From Saccharopolyspora_C sp047200635 (lineage in GTDB: Bacteria > Actinomycetota > Actinomycetes > Mycobacteriales > Pseudonocardiaceae): a stretch of DNA of 64,000 bases. Of this stretch, positions 1 to 8,262 are shown piece after piece; the stretch's first letter is position 1; each line of letters begins with the position of its first letter. Location of the stretch: NCBI RefSeq assembly GCF_047200635.1, contig NZ_JBJZOI010000016.1, forward strand, positions 90,557-154,556, read 5' to 3'. The position numbers and the translations under genes were made by a program. The notes under the pieces were generated by a model, which saw only the letters and a list, made by a program, of their open reading frames with translations, ran no database searches and was not told the origin of the DNA.

Positions 1-2
1 TG

Positions 3-233
3 ATCACGGGGCTGGCGGCCTCGTTCTTCACCCTCGGGCCGATGTGGAAGGTGCCCCAGGGCAAGGGCCGGGAACTGCGCTGGAACCTGCTGGAGCACTT
101 CGTCGGCAACGCCTACGTCTACTTCGGACTCGCGCTGCTGGCCTACTACGCCTACGGCTGGTGGCGCTCCCGCCGCCTCGCCGCGCGCTCCGCCGAGCAG
201 GACGAACCTCCGGCGGTCTCCACCCCCGCCTGA
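3..233 (+). CDS. C-terminal fragment of a membrane protein, function unknown
   Basis: The reading frame is open from the first bases of the window and ends in TGA, so only the last 76 residues are present. The visible part contains one hydrophobic segment (around YVYFGLALLAYYAYGWW) followed by a basic stretch (WRSRRLAAR) and an acidic, proline-rich tail. This suggests a final transmembrane helix with a short cytoplasmic tail. A strong terminator follows it. I do not recognise the family, and without the N-terminal part no function can be assigned. Confidence 0.6.
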   Translation: MTGLAASFFTLGPMWKVPQGKGRELRWNLLEHFVGNAYVYFGLALLAYYAYGWWRSRRLAARSAEQDEPPAVSTPA

Positions 234-250
234 ACCACCCCCCGAACGCG

Positions 251-288
251 AGAAGGCCGCCGGACCCGAACGGGTCCGGCGGCCTTCT
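251..288. terminator. Strong rho-independent-type hairpin
   Basis: Positions 251-268 and 271-288 form an 18-bp perfect inverted repeat with a minimal AA centre, followed by TTC. It lies between the end of the partial membrane gene (+) and the end of the secreted-protein gene at 306 (-), so it can serve both convergent genes. Confidence 0.85.
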
Positions 289-305
289 TCAGCCGTGACG
301 CGCGA

Positions 306-1679
306 TCAGACGCGCTGGAACTGCACGGTGTCGTCCGGGTTCCAGCGCGGGCCGATGCCCGGGATCGGGACCGTGTGGCCCTGGGCGGCGCTGATCGAGG
401 GAACCGACCCGATCAGCGGCAGCTCCATCCCGCTGTCGGCGGGCTCGGCGGCGCGCGCCTGCGGGGGCATCGGGTTGGCGGTGATGCGGTCGCGCTCGGG
501 GGTGGCGGCGTCGAGCTCGTCGAGCACCTCGACCCGCACCGGGACGTCCTCCGGCGTGCTGCTGAACCGGGGGATCGCGGCGAGGAAGGACACCGTGGGG
601 CGGTCGTCCGCGCGCGGCCCGATCTCGTCCAGCGCGTCGGTGAGCCGGCCGAAGGTGGGGCCGGTGAGCTGACCGCCGCCGACCGCCGAGAGCTGACCGC
701 CGACCGGCAGCGGGAGCTGAACGCCGGGCTGGTCCGAGCGCTCCTGGAGCACCAGCGGATCGGCCAGCGCGGGCGGCACCTGCGGGAAGTCCTGGTGCTC
801 GCCGGGAAGCTCCAGCACCGCCTGCTCGGAGCGCGCCGCGGGCACGTGCGGCGGGTCGTCGAGGGCGACCGCGAGCAACCCCGGCGGCACCTGGTGCAGC
901 CGGAGCGCGGGGCCGGGGAGCTCACCGGAGGTGAGGTCGACGTCGGCCGAGTCGAGCAGCCCGGCCGAGTCGAGCAGCCCGGCCGGAGCGGCGCCGAGCG
1001 GGCCCGGCGCGGCGGCCTCCGCCCGCTCGTCGCCGAGCGCGCCGCCCCAGAGGGCGACGATGCCGTCCTCGGGGTCGACCATCGCCGGGTCGAGCTGCGG
1101 GATGATCAGTTCACCGGTGACCTCGGGTGCCTGGACGGCGGCCGGCTGCGCGTGACCGCGGCGGATGATGTCGCCGATCGGACCCGCCCAGCTCAGCGAG
1201 CGGTGGAAGCCCTCGGCCGGGGTGCGCATCGCGTGCCGCGAGGCCGGGGCGCCGCGGAGGCTGTGCCGCCCGTCGCTCGGCGCGGGCCGGGCGGTGGCCG
1301 GGTCGGCGACCCAACCCGCCAGCTGCATGTCCTGGTGCGGCGCGAGGTCGCGCAGCACCGGGATCTCCTGCGTCATGTCGTGCTCGACGGCCGGAAGCAG
1401 GTCGCGCACCGGGTCGATCACACCGGTCAGCACCATGCCGCGCGCGTTGCCGGACTGGAACGGACGCGGGGTGTCGACGTCGAACGCGGGCACCACGGAA
1501 TCTCCCCGTCCCGGATCTGCCGGCGACCGGTCGTACCGGGTGCCGAGGCTGCCGTGGTTCCCGTTTCCGGAAGGCCGGGAGGGGACGGTGCCCTCGGCTG
1601 CGGCCATGGTGGTTCCCACGGCCAGCACACCACCGGTGACCAACGCGGCACGGACGCCGCGCTTCGCCCAAGTCTGCAT
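306..1679 (-). CDS. Secreted protein of unknown function, 457 aa
   Basis: The protein opens with a typical Sec signal: basic MQTWAKRGVR, then a hydrophobic stretch (AALVTGGVLAVGTTMA) and an AAA/E-type cleavage region near residue 28. The mature part is rich in Pro, Ala, Gly, Asp and Leu and has almost no Cys or predicted membrane segment. A short internal duplication (GLLDSA twice) comes from an 18-bp tandem DNA repeat at 949-984. I recognise no catalytic motif. It is followed on the same strand by a second signal-bearing protein of similar composition, so the two may belong together at the cell surface. Function unknown. Confidence 0.7.
   Translation of the reverse strand: MQTWAKRGVRAALVTGGVLAVGTTMAAAEGTVPSRPSGNGNHGSLGTRYDRSPADPGRGDSVVPAFDVDTPRPFQSGNARGMVLTGVIDPVRDLLPAVEHDMTQEIPVLRDLAPHQDMQLAGWVADPATARPAPSDGRHSLRGAPASRHAMRTPAEGFHRSLSWAGPIGDIIRRGHAQPAAVQAPEVTGELIIPQLDPAMVDPEDGIVALWGGALGDERAEAAAPGPLGAAPAGLLDSAGLLDSADVDLTSGELPGPALRLHQVPPGLLAVALDDPPHVPAARSEQAVLELPGEHQDFPQVPPALADPLVLQERSDQPGVQLPLPVGGQLSAVGGGQLTGPTFGRLTDALDEIGPRADDRPTVSFLAAIPRFSSTPEDVPVRVEVLDELDAATPERDRITANPMPPQARAAEPADSGMELPLIGSVPSISAAQGHTVPIPGIGPRWNPDDTVQFQRV
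949..984. repeat. 18-bp tandem duplication inside the secreted-protein gene
   Basis: The unit GAGTCGAGCAGCCCGGCC occurs twice in direct tandem, in frame. It encodes the repeated GLLDSA segment of the protein at 306-1679. Confidence 0.8.
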
Positions 1680-1821
1680 GCGGACTCCTTCGGATTTTTC
1701 CCCGTGCGGACGGGGAGAGCAATGGTTCGAGCGGCGCCGTCATCGGAATGTTGATCACGGTTTTCCGGCGGCGCGCAGGACGTGCGGGGGCCGAGCGGCG
1801 GGATCCGCCGCGGGGCGCGGC

Positions 1822-2793
1822 TCAGTCCGGCGTGGTGCCGGGGGAGGCGGCGAAGGTGCCGCGAAGCGCGGACGACCCGCTCCGCAGGGCGGAGCTCGGG
1901 CCCGCGAGGTGCGCGGCGGAGGCGGCGGGCGGCCAGCTCAGGCCGACCCCGCTCGGACCGCCGGAGCCGTCACCGGAGTGCGCGCCGGACCCGCTGACGG
2001 GCGGCGGCGGGACGGCGGGCTTGCCCGGGTGCCACGGCCGGTCCGGGCTTCCGGGATCGGTGGGAGCGCCGGTCACCTCGGCGCGAGCCGGGGTGTCGGT
2101 GGCGAGCACGAGGTGCGCCGCGGGCCCGCGGTTCGGTGCCGGAGCGGCGGTCGTGGGCTGCGGCGGAACCGGGGCCGGTGCCGGGGACGCGGCCGGAGCC
2201 GGGGCGGGCACCGGGGACGGTGCGGGGGAGGGCGCCGGGACCGGGGCGGACTGGGGCCGCAGCGGGGCGGTGAGCTCGCCGAGCCCGTTGACGACCGGCC
2301 GGGTCAGCTCGGCCAGCGGGGGCTCGGCGCCGGGCTCGGGTTCGAGGACCCTGCCGACCGGGCGCAGCACGTGTCCGGCGCCGTCGAGGACACCGGAGAC
2401 CGGTTCGGCCTCGGCGACGCGGCCGACGAGGTGCTGGGGGGCGAGCTCGTCGAGCGAGAAGCGACCGGGATCGGCGCCGGGACTCGCCTGCCCGGACTCC
2501 TCAGGAGCCGCGGCCTGGGGCCCGGAGCTCTGCCCCGCACCGGATTCGGCGGCGTCGCCGACCAGCGGCTCGGCGACGTGGTGCACGAGCGCGCCCAGCG
2601 GATCACCGGCGGCGGGCCGCTCGGTCGCGGAGGAGCCCGCGGGCGCCGCACCGGAGAGGTCGAGGACGGGATCCGCCTGCGCGGCGAACCAGCCCACCGA
2701 GGTGCCCGCGGTCGCCGCACCGGCGACGACGAGCGACCGGGCGAGCAGCCGCCACGCGCGGCCGCCGCCTGCTCTCCGGGGGCTGTCCGACAT
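1822..2793 (-). CDS. Secreted or membrane-anchored Pro/Ala-rich protein, unknown function
   Basis: From the ATG at 2793 the protein begins MSDSPRRAGGGRAW and then has a hydrophobic stretch (LLARSLVVAGAATAGTSVGWFA) ending in AQA, a good signal peptide. The mature region has a long Pro-Ala-Ser low-complexity segment (repeated PAPSPAPSPVPAPAP), typical of wall-spanning linkers, and no recognised domain. The frame stays open upstream to a GTG at 2943, which would add 50 residues. I prefer 2793 because it places the signal peptide at the N-terminus and because upstream codon use is less GC-biased. It is probably expressed with the downstream secreted protein at 306-1679. Confidence 0.6.
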   Translation of the reverse strand: MSDSPRRAGGGRAWRLLARSLVVAGAATAGTSVGWFAAQADPVLDLSGAAPAGSSATERPAAGDPLGALVHHVAEPLVGDAAESGAGQSSGPQAAAPEESGQASPGADPGRFSLDELAPQHLVGRVAEAEPVSGVLDGAGHVLRPVGRVLEPEPGAEPPLAELTRPVVNGLGELTAPLRPQSAPVPAPSPAPSPVPAPAPAASPAPAPVPPQPTTAAPAPNRGPAAHLVLATDTPARAEVTGAPTDPGSPDRPWHPGKPAVPPPPVSGSGAHSGDGSGGPSGVGLSWPPAASAAHLAGPSSALRSGSSALRGTFAASPGTTPD

Positions 2794-2962
2794 CTGCTGG
2801 TCCGGTTCCTCGTCCCGTCGTGCCTGTTCGCCGAGGGCCGCTCGAACGCTCCGGTTGAGCCGTTCGGCGGCTTGATCCACGTGCGTTGCCGACGGGCACT
2901 CTGCCAACGGCGGCGCCCCGGAGGTAGAGATCGCGCCGAACACTCCCGGATCGAGTGAAAGC

Positions 2963-2994
2963 CGGGCGTCCCCGGATCACTCGGGCGTCCCCGG
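2963..2994. repeat. Two 13-bp direct repeats in a divergent promoter region
   Basis: CGGGCGTCCCCGG occurs at 2963-2975 and again at 2982-2994 (19-bp period). It lies between the Pro-rich secreted-protein gene (-) and the AI-2E permease gene (+). It could be an operator, but no protein is implicated. Confidence 0.5.
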
Positions 2995-3024
2995 CGGTTC
3001 GTAGATCACGACTACGGTGGCGTC

Positions 3025-4209
3025 GTGAGCAACACCGAGATCGAGGCGCCGGACGATGCCGCCGCCGACGTGCCCAGGGTCCTGCGCGTGACCGCCGCGG
3101 TCTGCTGGCGCCTGCTGGTGGTGCTCGGCGCGTTGTACGTGCTGAGCATGGCGATCGGCCGGCTCTACGTGGTGGTCATCCCCGTGGCCATCGCGCTGCT
3201 CCTGGCCGCGTTGCTGGCGCCGGCGGTGTCCTGGCTGGCGCAGCGACGGGTGCCCAGGGCCATCTCCACGGCGGTGGTGCTGGTCGGCGGACTCGCGCTG
3301 GTGGGCGGGGTGCTCACGTTCGTGATCAACGCCTTCATCAACGGCTTCCCCGAGCTGCAGCGGCAGATCCTGCGCAGCCTCGACCAGATCCGGGGCTGGC
3401 TGCTGCAGGGGCCGCTGCACCTGCGCGAGGAGCAGATCGACCAGTACCTCGGCCAGGCCGCGCGCTGGCTGGAGGAGAACCAGGCCGCGCTCACCAGCGG
3501 CGCGCTGTCCACCGCGTCCACCTTCGGCAACTTCCTCACCGGCCTGGTGCTCGCGCTGTTCACCCTGATCTTCTTCCTGCACGACGGCCGCCGGGTGTGG
3601 CTGTTCCTGCTGGGCCTGGTGCCCTCGAACGTGCGCGAGCGGGTCGACGTGGCGGGCGTGCGCGGGTTCGCCTCGCTGGTGGGTTACGTGCGGGCGACGG
3701 CGCTGGTGGCGGTGGCCGACGCGGTCGGCATCGGCATCGGGCTGACGATCATCGGGGTGCCGCTGGCGCTGCCGCTGTCGGCGCTGGTGTTCCTCGGCGG
3801 GTTCGTGCCGATCGTCGGCGCGGTGGCCTCGGGCTCGGTCGCGGTGCTGATCGCGCTGGTGACCAACGGCTGGGTGGACGCGCTGCTGGTGGTGCTCGTG
3901 GTGCTGCTGGTGCAGCAGCTGGAGGGCAACGTCCTGCAACCGCTGCTGCTGGGCCGCGCGGTGCAGGTGCACGCGCTGGCGGTGGTGCTGGCGATCAGCG
4001 CGGGCGTGGTGCTGAACGGGATCGTGGGGGCGCTGCTGGCGGTGCCGCTGGTCGCGGTGCTGAACTCGGCGATCCGCTCGCTCACCGCCGGGGAGGGCGC
4101 GGAGACGCCGGTCGATCCGAACGATCCGGGGGAAGCGGAACCGCCGGAGGAGGACTCCGAGCAGCAGGCCGCCGAGCCGGAGCGCGAGGATTCCAGCTCC
4201 GGGAAATAG
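3025..4209 (+). CDS. AI-2E family (PerM-type) transporter
   Basis: This is a 394-residue polytopic membrane protein of the AI-2E/PerM family (PF01594), whose members export small molecules or ions; few have a proven substrate. Hydrophobic segments occur at about residues 25-80. A soluble segment (about 100-170) follows, and then a cluster of C-terminal helices. Family features include FLHDGRRVW and the conserved region around VGAVASG and QQLEGNVLQPLLLGRAVQVH, which is diagnostic. The last 40 residues are an acidic tail. The GTG start at 3025 gives the usual length. Family assignment is firm and the substrate cannot be told from sequence. Confidence 0.88.
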   Translation: MSNTEIEAPDDAAADVPRVLRVTAAVCWRLLVVLGALYVLSMAIGRLYVVVIPVAIALLLAALLAPAVSWLAQRRVPRAISTAVVLVGGLALVGGVLTFVINAFINGFPELQRQILRSLDQIRGWLLQGPLHLREEQIDQYLGQAARWLEENQAALTSGALSTASTFGNFLTGLVLALFTLIFFLHDGRRVWLFLLGLVPSNVRERVDVAGVRGFASLVGYVRATALVAVADAVGIGIGLTIIGVPLALPLSALVFLGGFVPIVGAVASGSVAVLIALVTNGWVDALLVVLVVLLVQQLEGNVLQPLLLGRAVQVHALAVVLAISAGVVLNGIVGALLAVPLVAVLNSAIRSLTAGEGAETPVDPNDPGEAEPPEEDSEQQAAEPEREDSSSGK

Positions 4210-4222
4210 CGGAATTCGAGAC

Positions 4223-4263
4223 CGATCCGGGCCGAATGCGCATCGCGGGTTCGGCCCGGATCG
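4223..4263. terminator. Bidirectional hairpin between convergent genes
   Basis: A 13- to 14-bp perfect stem (GATCCGGGCCGAA paired with TTCGGCCCGGATC) with a 13-nt loop lies between the AI-2E gene and the GGDEF gene, which converge here. Confidence 0.75.
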
Positions 4264-4314
4264 CGTTCGCCCCCGTTTTCAACGTGAGAATTCCTCACGA
4301 ATTCGGGCGGGCGA

Positions 4315-5511
4315 TCAGGCGAACTCCACCGCATTCCGCCCGCCCGCCTTCGCGGTGAGCAGCGCGGCGTCCGCCGCCACCAGCAGGTCGGGCAATTCGT
4401 AGCCGAACCGGACCGTGCTCGCGACACCCACGCTCACCGTCAGCCCCCGCAGCTCGCGCGGCTCACCCAGGGTGTCGCGGGTCGACACGACGAGCGCCGC
4501 CGTGGACAGCCGCACCCGCTCCGCCACGGCGCGCGAGATCTCCGGGCAGGCGTCCGGCAGCAGCACCACGAACTCCTCGCCGCCGAAGCGGCCGACCAGA
4601 TCCCCCTTGCGCACGCTGTCCCGCAGCATCGTCGCCACCGACGCCAGCACCGCGTCCCCCGCCAGGTGCCCGACCTGGTCGTTGACCCGCTTGAAGTGGT
4701 CCAGGTCGAGCAGCAGCAGCGCTGCCGCGCGCCGCCGGGCCGCGGCCCGGCGCAGCTCGGCGCGCGCGGTCCGGTCCCAGTGCAGCGCGTTCGCCAGGCC
4801 GGTCTTGCCGTCCCGCTGCGCCGAGCGCCGCCAGTGCGGCAGCTGCCCGGCCAGGTCCAGCAGCGCGAGCATCGGGCCACCGAGCACCGCGATCTCCGGC
4901 TCCCGCAGCACCGCCACGCCCAACACCCCGCCGAAGCAGACCGCGACCACGCCCAGCAGCACGTCGATCGGTTCGCCCAGCACGTCCGCCCGGGAGGCCG
5001 CGGCATCGCGCAGCCACCGGCCGCCCGCCACCACCAGCGCCCGGACCACCAGCATCGTGGCCCCGGCGAGCACGATCAGCGGCGGGTTCCAGGCCGGGTC
5101 CTCCCAGCCGACGATGCCGCGCGCCGCGAAGACGGCGAGCGTGGTCGCGGCGGTGACGAACAGCCAGCGGTGCGGCTCCGGACGAGCGTCCAGGACTCCG
5201 TGCAGCGCGGGCCCGAGCAGCAGCAGGACCAGCAGGTTCGGCGGCAGGGTGAGCCCGCCGGCGGCCAGGTAGGCGATGTGCACGGTCCACGGGTCCCTGC
5301 GCAAGCCGCTGCGCACGTGGATCGAGACCGAGGTGGCGATGATGACGGCGGCCGCGGTGCCGCCGAGCATGGCGAACCGGAACCACTCCTCGGCGGTGGG
5401 CGGCGAGTTCAGCAGCAGCACCGGGAGGACCAGTCCGACCGCCGCCGCCTGGGTGATCAGCACGTGGAGCAGTGCTGGTGCCCGGAGCCGCCAGACGGGC
5501 CACGACGCCAT
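4315..5511 (-). CDS. Membrane-bound GGDEF diguanylate cyclase
   Basis: The protein has about seven hydrophobic segments in its first 215 residues, then a C-terminal GGDEF domain. The active-site loop reads GGEEF (near residue 308), with the nucleotide-binding DLDHFKRVND motif upstream. An RKGD sequence precedes GGEEF by exactly five residues, matching the c-di-GMP inhibitory I-site (RxxD). It should therefore be an active, feedback-inhibited c-di-GMP synthase (two GTP to c-di-GMP). The ATG at 5511 (MASWPV) puts the first membrane helix at the N-terminus; a longer frame to 5607 adds a non-membrane leader and is less likely. No EAL domain is present. It is transcribed away from the MacS-like kinase gene. 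Confidence 0.88.
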   Translation of the reverse strand: MASWPVWRLRAPALLHVLITQAAAVGLVLPVLLLNSPPTAEEWFRFAMLGGTAAAVIIATSVSIHVRSGLRRDPWTVHIAYLAAGGLTLPPNLLVLLLLGPALHGVLDARPEPHRWLFVTAATTLAVFAARGIVGWEDPAWNPPLIVLAGATMLVVRALVVAGGRWLRDAAASRADVLGEPIDVLLGVVAVCFGGVLGVAVLREPEIAVLGGPMLALLDLAGQLPHWRRSAQRDGKTGLANALHWDRTARAELRRAAARRRAAALLLLDLDHFKRVNDQVGHLAGDAVLASVATMLRDSVRKGDLVGRFGGEEFVVLLPDACPEISRAVAERVRLSTAALVVSTRDTLGEPRELRGLTVSVGVASTVRFGYELPDLLVAADAALLTAKAGGRNAVEFA

Positions 5512-5782
5512 GATCCCTCGCGTCTCCTCCTCGCCCGCGGGCGAGCTGTTCCGGATCCGGCGGGCAATTCCGGAAACGCACGAATGGCGGTGTCCCGGCT
5601 GCGCCAAGTACCGGATCGACTAGTGCTCCCGAGCCTGGCATAACCCGATCTTGAGTGGAAACCCGGCTCCGCGGTCCATTCGGGTAATCCGCTCGGTGAC
5701 GACAAACACTGAGCGTGTTCACCGTTCCTCGGTTCCGGCACTCGATCGATACGGCAGGATGGTCGACCGGGAGGGAACAACC

Positions 5783-7066
5783 GTGGCCATGCCGAAGACC
5801 ACCGCCTCGCGGCGACCGCGCGTAGCGGACGGGCGATCACCGCTGTGGCGCGCGCACAACTTCTTCCGGTCCGTCGGCCTGGTCTACGCGCTGGTGTGGT
5901 TCGCGATCCAGTTCCCGAACTACGCGATGCCCTGGCTCGCCGCCGCCGAGATCCTCGTCATGCTCGCCTGGACGGTGTTCACGGTGTGGCGGTTCCGGTC
6001 CTGGGAAGGGCGCACGAACGCGCTGGTGCTGGCCGACCAGGTGCTGATCTCCGCGTTGTTCCTCGGCAACGAGCTGATCATGACCGAGGCGCAGATGGAC
6101 TCGCTGATGCCCTCGGTCACGACGATGTGGCAGCCGTCGATGGTCACCCTCGCGGGAGTGCAGTGGGGCTGGCTCGGCGGCGGAGCCTCCGGCGTGCTCT
6201 CCGCGCTGATCAACTTCGCGATCCGGGACAGCGCGGACCCGCTGATGTTCCAGGACGCCGTGCTGCTGATCGGCTGCGGGCTGCTGTACGGGCTGGCCGC
6301 CGACACCGCCCGCGCCTCGACCGAGCGACTCAGCCAAGCGCTGCGCGCCGAGGCCGCGACCGCCGAGCGGGAGCGACTCGCCCGCTCCATTCACGACAGC
6401 GTGCTGCAGGTGCTCGCCCGCGTCCGCAAGCGCGGCGGCGAGCTCGGCGGGGAGGCCGCGGAGCTCGCCCGGCTCGCGGGCGAGCAGGAGATCGCGCTGC
6501 GCTCCCTGGTCGCGGCCTCCCCGCCGGAACCCGGAGACGCGGGGGAGGTCGACCTGGTGTCCCGGCTCCAGGTGCTGCGCACCGGCAGGGTGCAGGTCTC
6601 GGTCCCGGCCACCGGAGCCAGGCTGCCCGAGCCGGTGGGCTCCGACGTGCTCTCGATCGTGCGGGAAGCGCTGGAGAACGTGGACCGGCACGCGGGGCCG
6701 GAAGCACGCGCCTGGGTCTTGCTCGAAGAGCTGCCGGACGAGATCGTGATCAGTGTCCGGGACGACGGGCCGGGCATCGCCGAAGGCAGGCTGGCCGAAG
6801 CCGCCGCGGAAGGGCGGATGGGCGTGGCGCAGTCGATCCGCGGTCGCGTCCAGTCGCTCGGCGGCACGATCTCCCTGGACACCGCTCCCGGCGAGGGAAC
6901 CGAGTGGGAGATCCGGCTGCCGCACCCGGACCGGGCGGAGCGGGAGGTCGGCGCCCGCGCCGCGGCGAAGCGGATGTACACCCGGTGGACCGGGCCGTCG
7001 ACCGGACGATCGGCACCGGGATCGCAACGGCCGGGCCCGGCACCGCGCGGAGGAGGAGAAGGATGA
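5783..7066 (+). CDS. MacS-family sensor histidine kinase
   Basis: The protein has an N-terminal membrane domain of about six helices (roughly residues 30-180) like the MacS/DUF5931 sensor module. A HisKA_3 dimerisation helix follows, with the phospho-acceptor in SIHDSVLQVL (His204). The C-terminal HATPase domain shows the N box (REALENVDRHAG), the G1 box (DDGPGIAEG) and a G2-like GEGTEW. It should autophosphorylate and pass phosphate to the regulator encoded immediately downstream, with which it overlaps by 4 bp (ATGA). I chose the GTG at 5783 because GGAGGGAA lies just upstream; an ATG two codons later is equally possible. By analogy with Corynebacterium MacSA, cell-envelope sensing is plausible but inferred. 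Confidence 0.87.
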   Translation: MAMPKTTASRRPRVADGRSPLWRAHNFFRSVGLVYALVWFAIQFPNYAMPWLAAAEILVMLAWTVFTVWRFRSWEGRTNALVLADQVLISALFLGNELIMTEAQMDSLMPSVTTMWQPSMVTLAGVQWGWLGGGASGVLSALINFAIRDSADPLMFQDAVLLIGCGLLYGLAADTARASTERLSQALRAEAATAERERLARSIHDSVLQVLARVRKRGGELGGEAAELARLAGEQEIALRSLVAASPPEPGDAGEVDLVSRLQVLRTGRVQVSVPATGARLPEPVGSDVLSIVREALENVDRHAGPEARAWVLLEELPDEIVISVRDDGPGIAEGRLAEAAAEGRMGVAQSIRGRVQSLGGTISLDTAPGEGTEWEIRLPHPDRAEREVGARAAAKRMYTRWTGPSTGRSAPGSQRPGPAPRGGGEG

Positions 7067-7737
7067 CCGAACCGCACGTGTCGGTGATGGTGGTCGACGA
7101 CCACCCGATGTGGCGCGACGGCGTCTCGCGGGATCTGGCCGAACGCGGCTTCGAGATCCGCGCGACCAGCGGTGACGCGGTCTCCGCGCTGCGCATCGCG
7201 CGAACCGTGCGCCCGGACGTGGTGCTGATGGACCTCAACCTGGGCGACACCTCCGGCGTGGACGCCTCGCGGCAGATCACCCAGGAGATCCCCGGCACCA
7301 GGGTGCTGGTGCTCTCGGCCAGCGGGGAGCACAGCGACGTGCTGGAGGCGGTCAAGGCCGGGGCCTCCGGCTACCTGGTCAAGTCCGCCTCGGTGGACGA
7401 GCTGGTGGACGCGGTGCGCCGCACCGCCGCCGGGGACGCGGTGTTCACCGCGGGCCTGGCCGGCCTGGTGCTCGGCGAGTACCGGCGGATGGCGGTCTCG
7501 CCCGGCGCGGAGTCGCAGGCGCCGCAGCTCACCGAGCGGGAGACCGAGGTGCTGCGGCAGGTCGCGAAGGGCCTCACGGCGCGGCAGATCGCGACCAAGC
7601 TGGTCATCTCGCACCGGACCGTGGAGAACCACGTGCAGTCCACGCTGCGCAAGCTCCAGCTGCACAACCGGGTCGAGCTGGCCCGCTACGCCATCGAGCA
7701 CGGCCTCGACGCCGAGGGCGACGCCTCCCGGGGCTGA
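7063..7737 (+). CDS. LuxR/NarL-type response regulator (MacA-like)
   Basis: A 224-residue two-domain regulator. The receiver domain has the acidic pair DD near residue 12, the phosphorylation site Asp57 (VVLMDLNLG), a Ser at the switch position (LVLSAS) and the conserved Lys in YLVKSAS. The output domain is a LuxR-type helix-turn-helix, with LTERETEVLRQVAKGLTARQIA and SHRTVENHV. The ATG overlaps the stop of the kinase gene and is preceded by AGGAGGAGAAGG, indicating translational coupling. It is the cognate regulator of the MacS-like kinase. Target genes cannot be read from this window. Confidence 0.93.
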   Translation: MTEPHVSVMVVDDHPMWRDGVSRDLAERGFEIRATSGDAVSALRIARTVRPDVVLMDLNLGDTSGVDASRQITQEIPGTRVLVLSASGEHSDVLEAVKAGASGYLVKSASVDELVDAVRRTAAGDAVFTAGLAGLVLGEYRRMAVSPGAESQAPQLTERETEVLRQVAKGLTARQIATKLVISHRTVENHVQSTLRKLQLHNRVELARYAIEHGLDAEGDASRG

Positions 7738-7766
7738 TCCCCGGCGAGATCGCGCCCGTTTCACCC

Positions 7767-7795
7767 GACCCGGCGACCGCGACGGTTGCCGGGTC
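7767..7795 (+). terminator. Terminator of the two-component operon
   Basis: A 12-bp stem (7767-7778 with 7784-7795, one G-T pair) with a 5-nt loop is followed by TTCT. It sits 30 bp past the response-regulator stop and separates that operon from the small-peptide cassette. Confidence 0.75.
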
Positions 7796-7894
7796 TTCTG
7801 CTGCTCCGGCGAAAACCGCTGCTCAGCGGTATCGAATCACCGCAGGTGACCGCCGCGCTCCCGCGGTCGCCCACGCGGGTCCCGAACGCGCACC

Positions 7895-7940
7895 GTGACG
7901 TCCCGGTGACGGAGCGGTGACGCCGGTTCTGGCGTACTCC
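7895..7940 (+). promoter_or_regulatory. Candidate SARP operator: three GTGACG repeats at 11-bp spacing
   Basis: GTGACG occurs at 7895-7900, 7906-7911 and 7917-7922, an exact 11-bp period (one helical turn). A -10-like TACTCC follows at 7935-7940, about 60 bp before the first peptide gene. SARP regulators bind direct repeats with 11-bp spacing that end close to the -10 element, and a SARP gene closes this cassette (10172-10942). That the two are connected is an inference from geometry. Confidence 0.6.
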
Positions 7941-7999
7941 GAACCAGCGGCGAACACGCCGCGGTTCGTCAATTTCGTCAACTCGATGAGGAGCACGAA

Positions 8000-8182
8000 G
8001 TGAGCGCTTTCGAGATTTCCGAGCTGGAGCTGTCCGCCGAGCTGCTGCCGCAGCGCGAGGCGCTGGGCGCCTTCATCAACTGGGCGGACGTGTACGCCAC
8101 CAACACCGCCGTCGCCATCAACGGCGTGGGCGGGGCCGTGGCCGTCGCCAACCAGGACATCGACCTCGGCCAGAAGTTCTGA
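8000..8182 (+). CDS. Small peptide A, candidate ribosomally made precursor (60 aa)
   Basis: The peptide begins MSAFEISELELSAELLPQRE and continues into a hydrophobic, Gly/Ala/Val-rich half (TAVAINGVGGAVAVANQD) before ending in KF. It lacks Cys and has a single Trp. The segment FE(I/L)...AELLPxREA is shared with the peptide encoded 80 bp downstream, while the C-terminal halves diverge. That pattern of conserved leader and variable core is typical of processed peptide precursors. The GTG start follows ATGAGGAGCACGAA, whose GAGGAG is a reasonable ribosome-binding site. It is the first gene of a cassette with an M50 protease and a SARP regulator. The precursor role is inferred; I do not recognise a named family. 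Confidence 0.65.
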   Translation: MSAFEISELELSAELLPQREALGAFINWADVYATNTAVAINGVGGAVAVANQDIDLGQKF

Positions 8183-8262
8183 TCGAGCTGTCCTGACCGA
8201 GTTCCCGGTCGCGCGCCGTGGGAAACCGGCGGCGCGTGACCGGGCACCACAGAGGAGGACCC

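Noticed and set aside
2794..2943. N-terminal extension of the Pro-rich secreted protein
   Set aside because: The extra 50 codons have weaker third-position GC and would bury the signal peptide. Kept as an alternative only.
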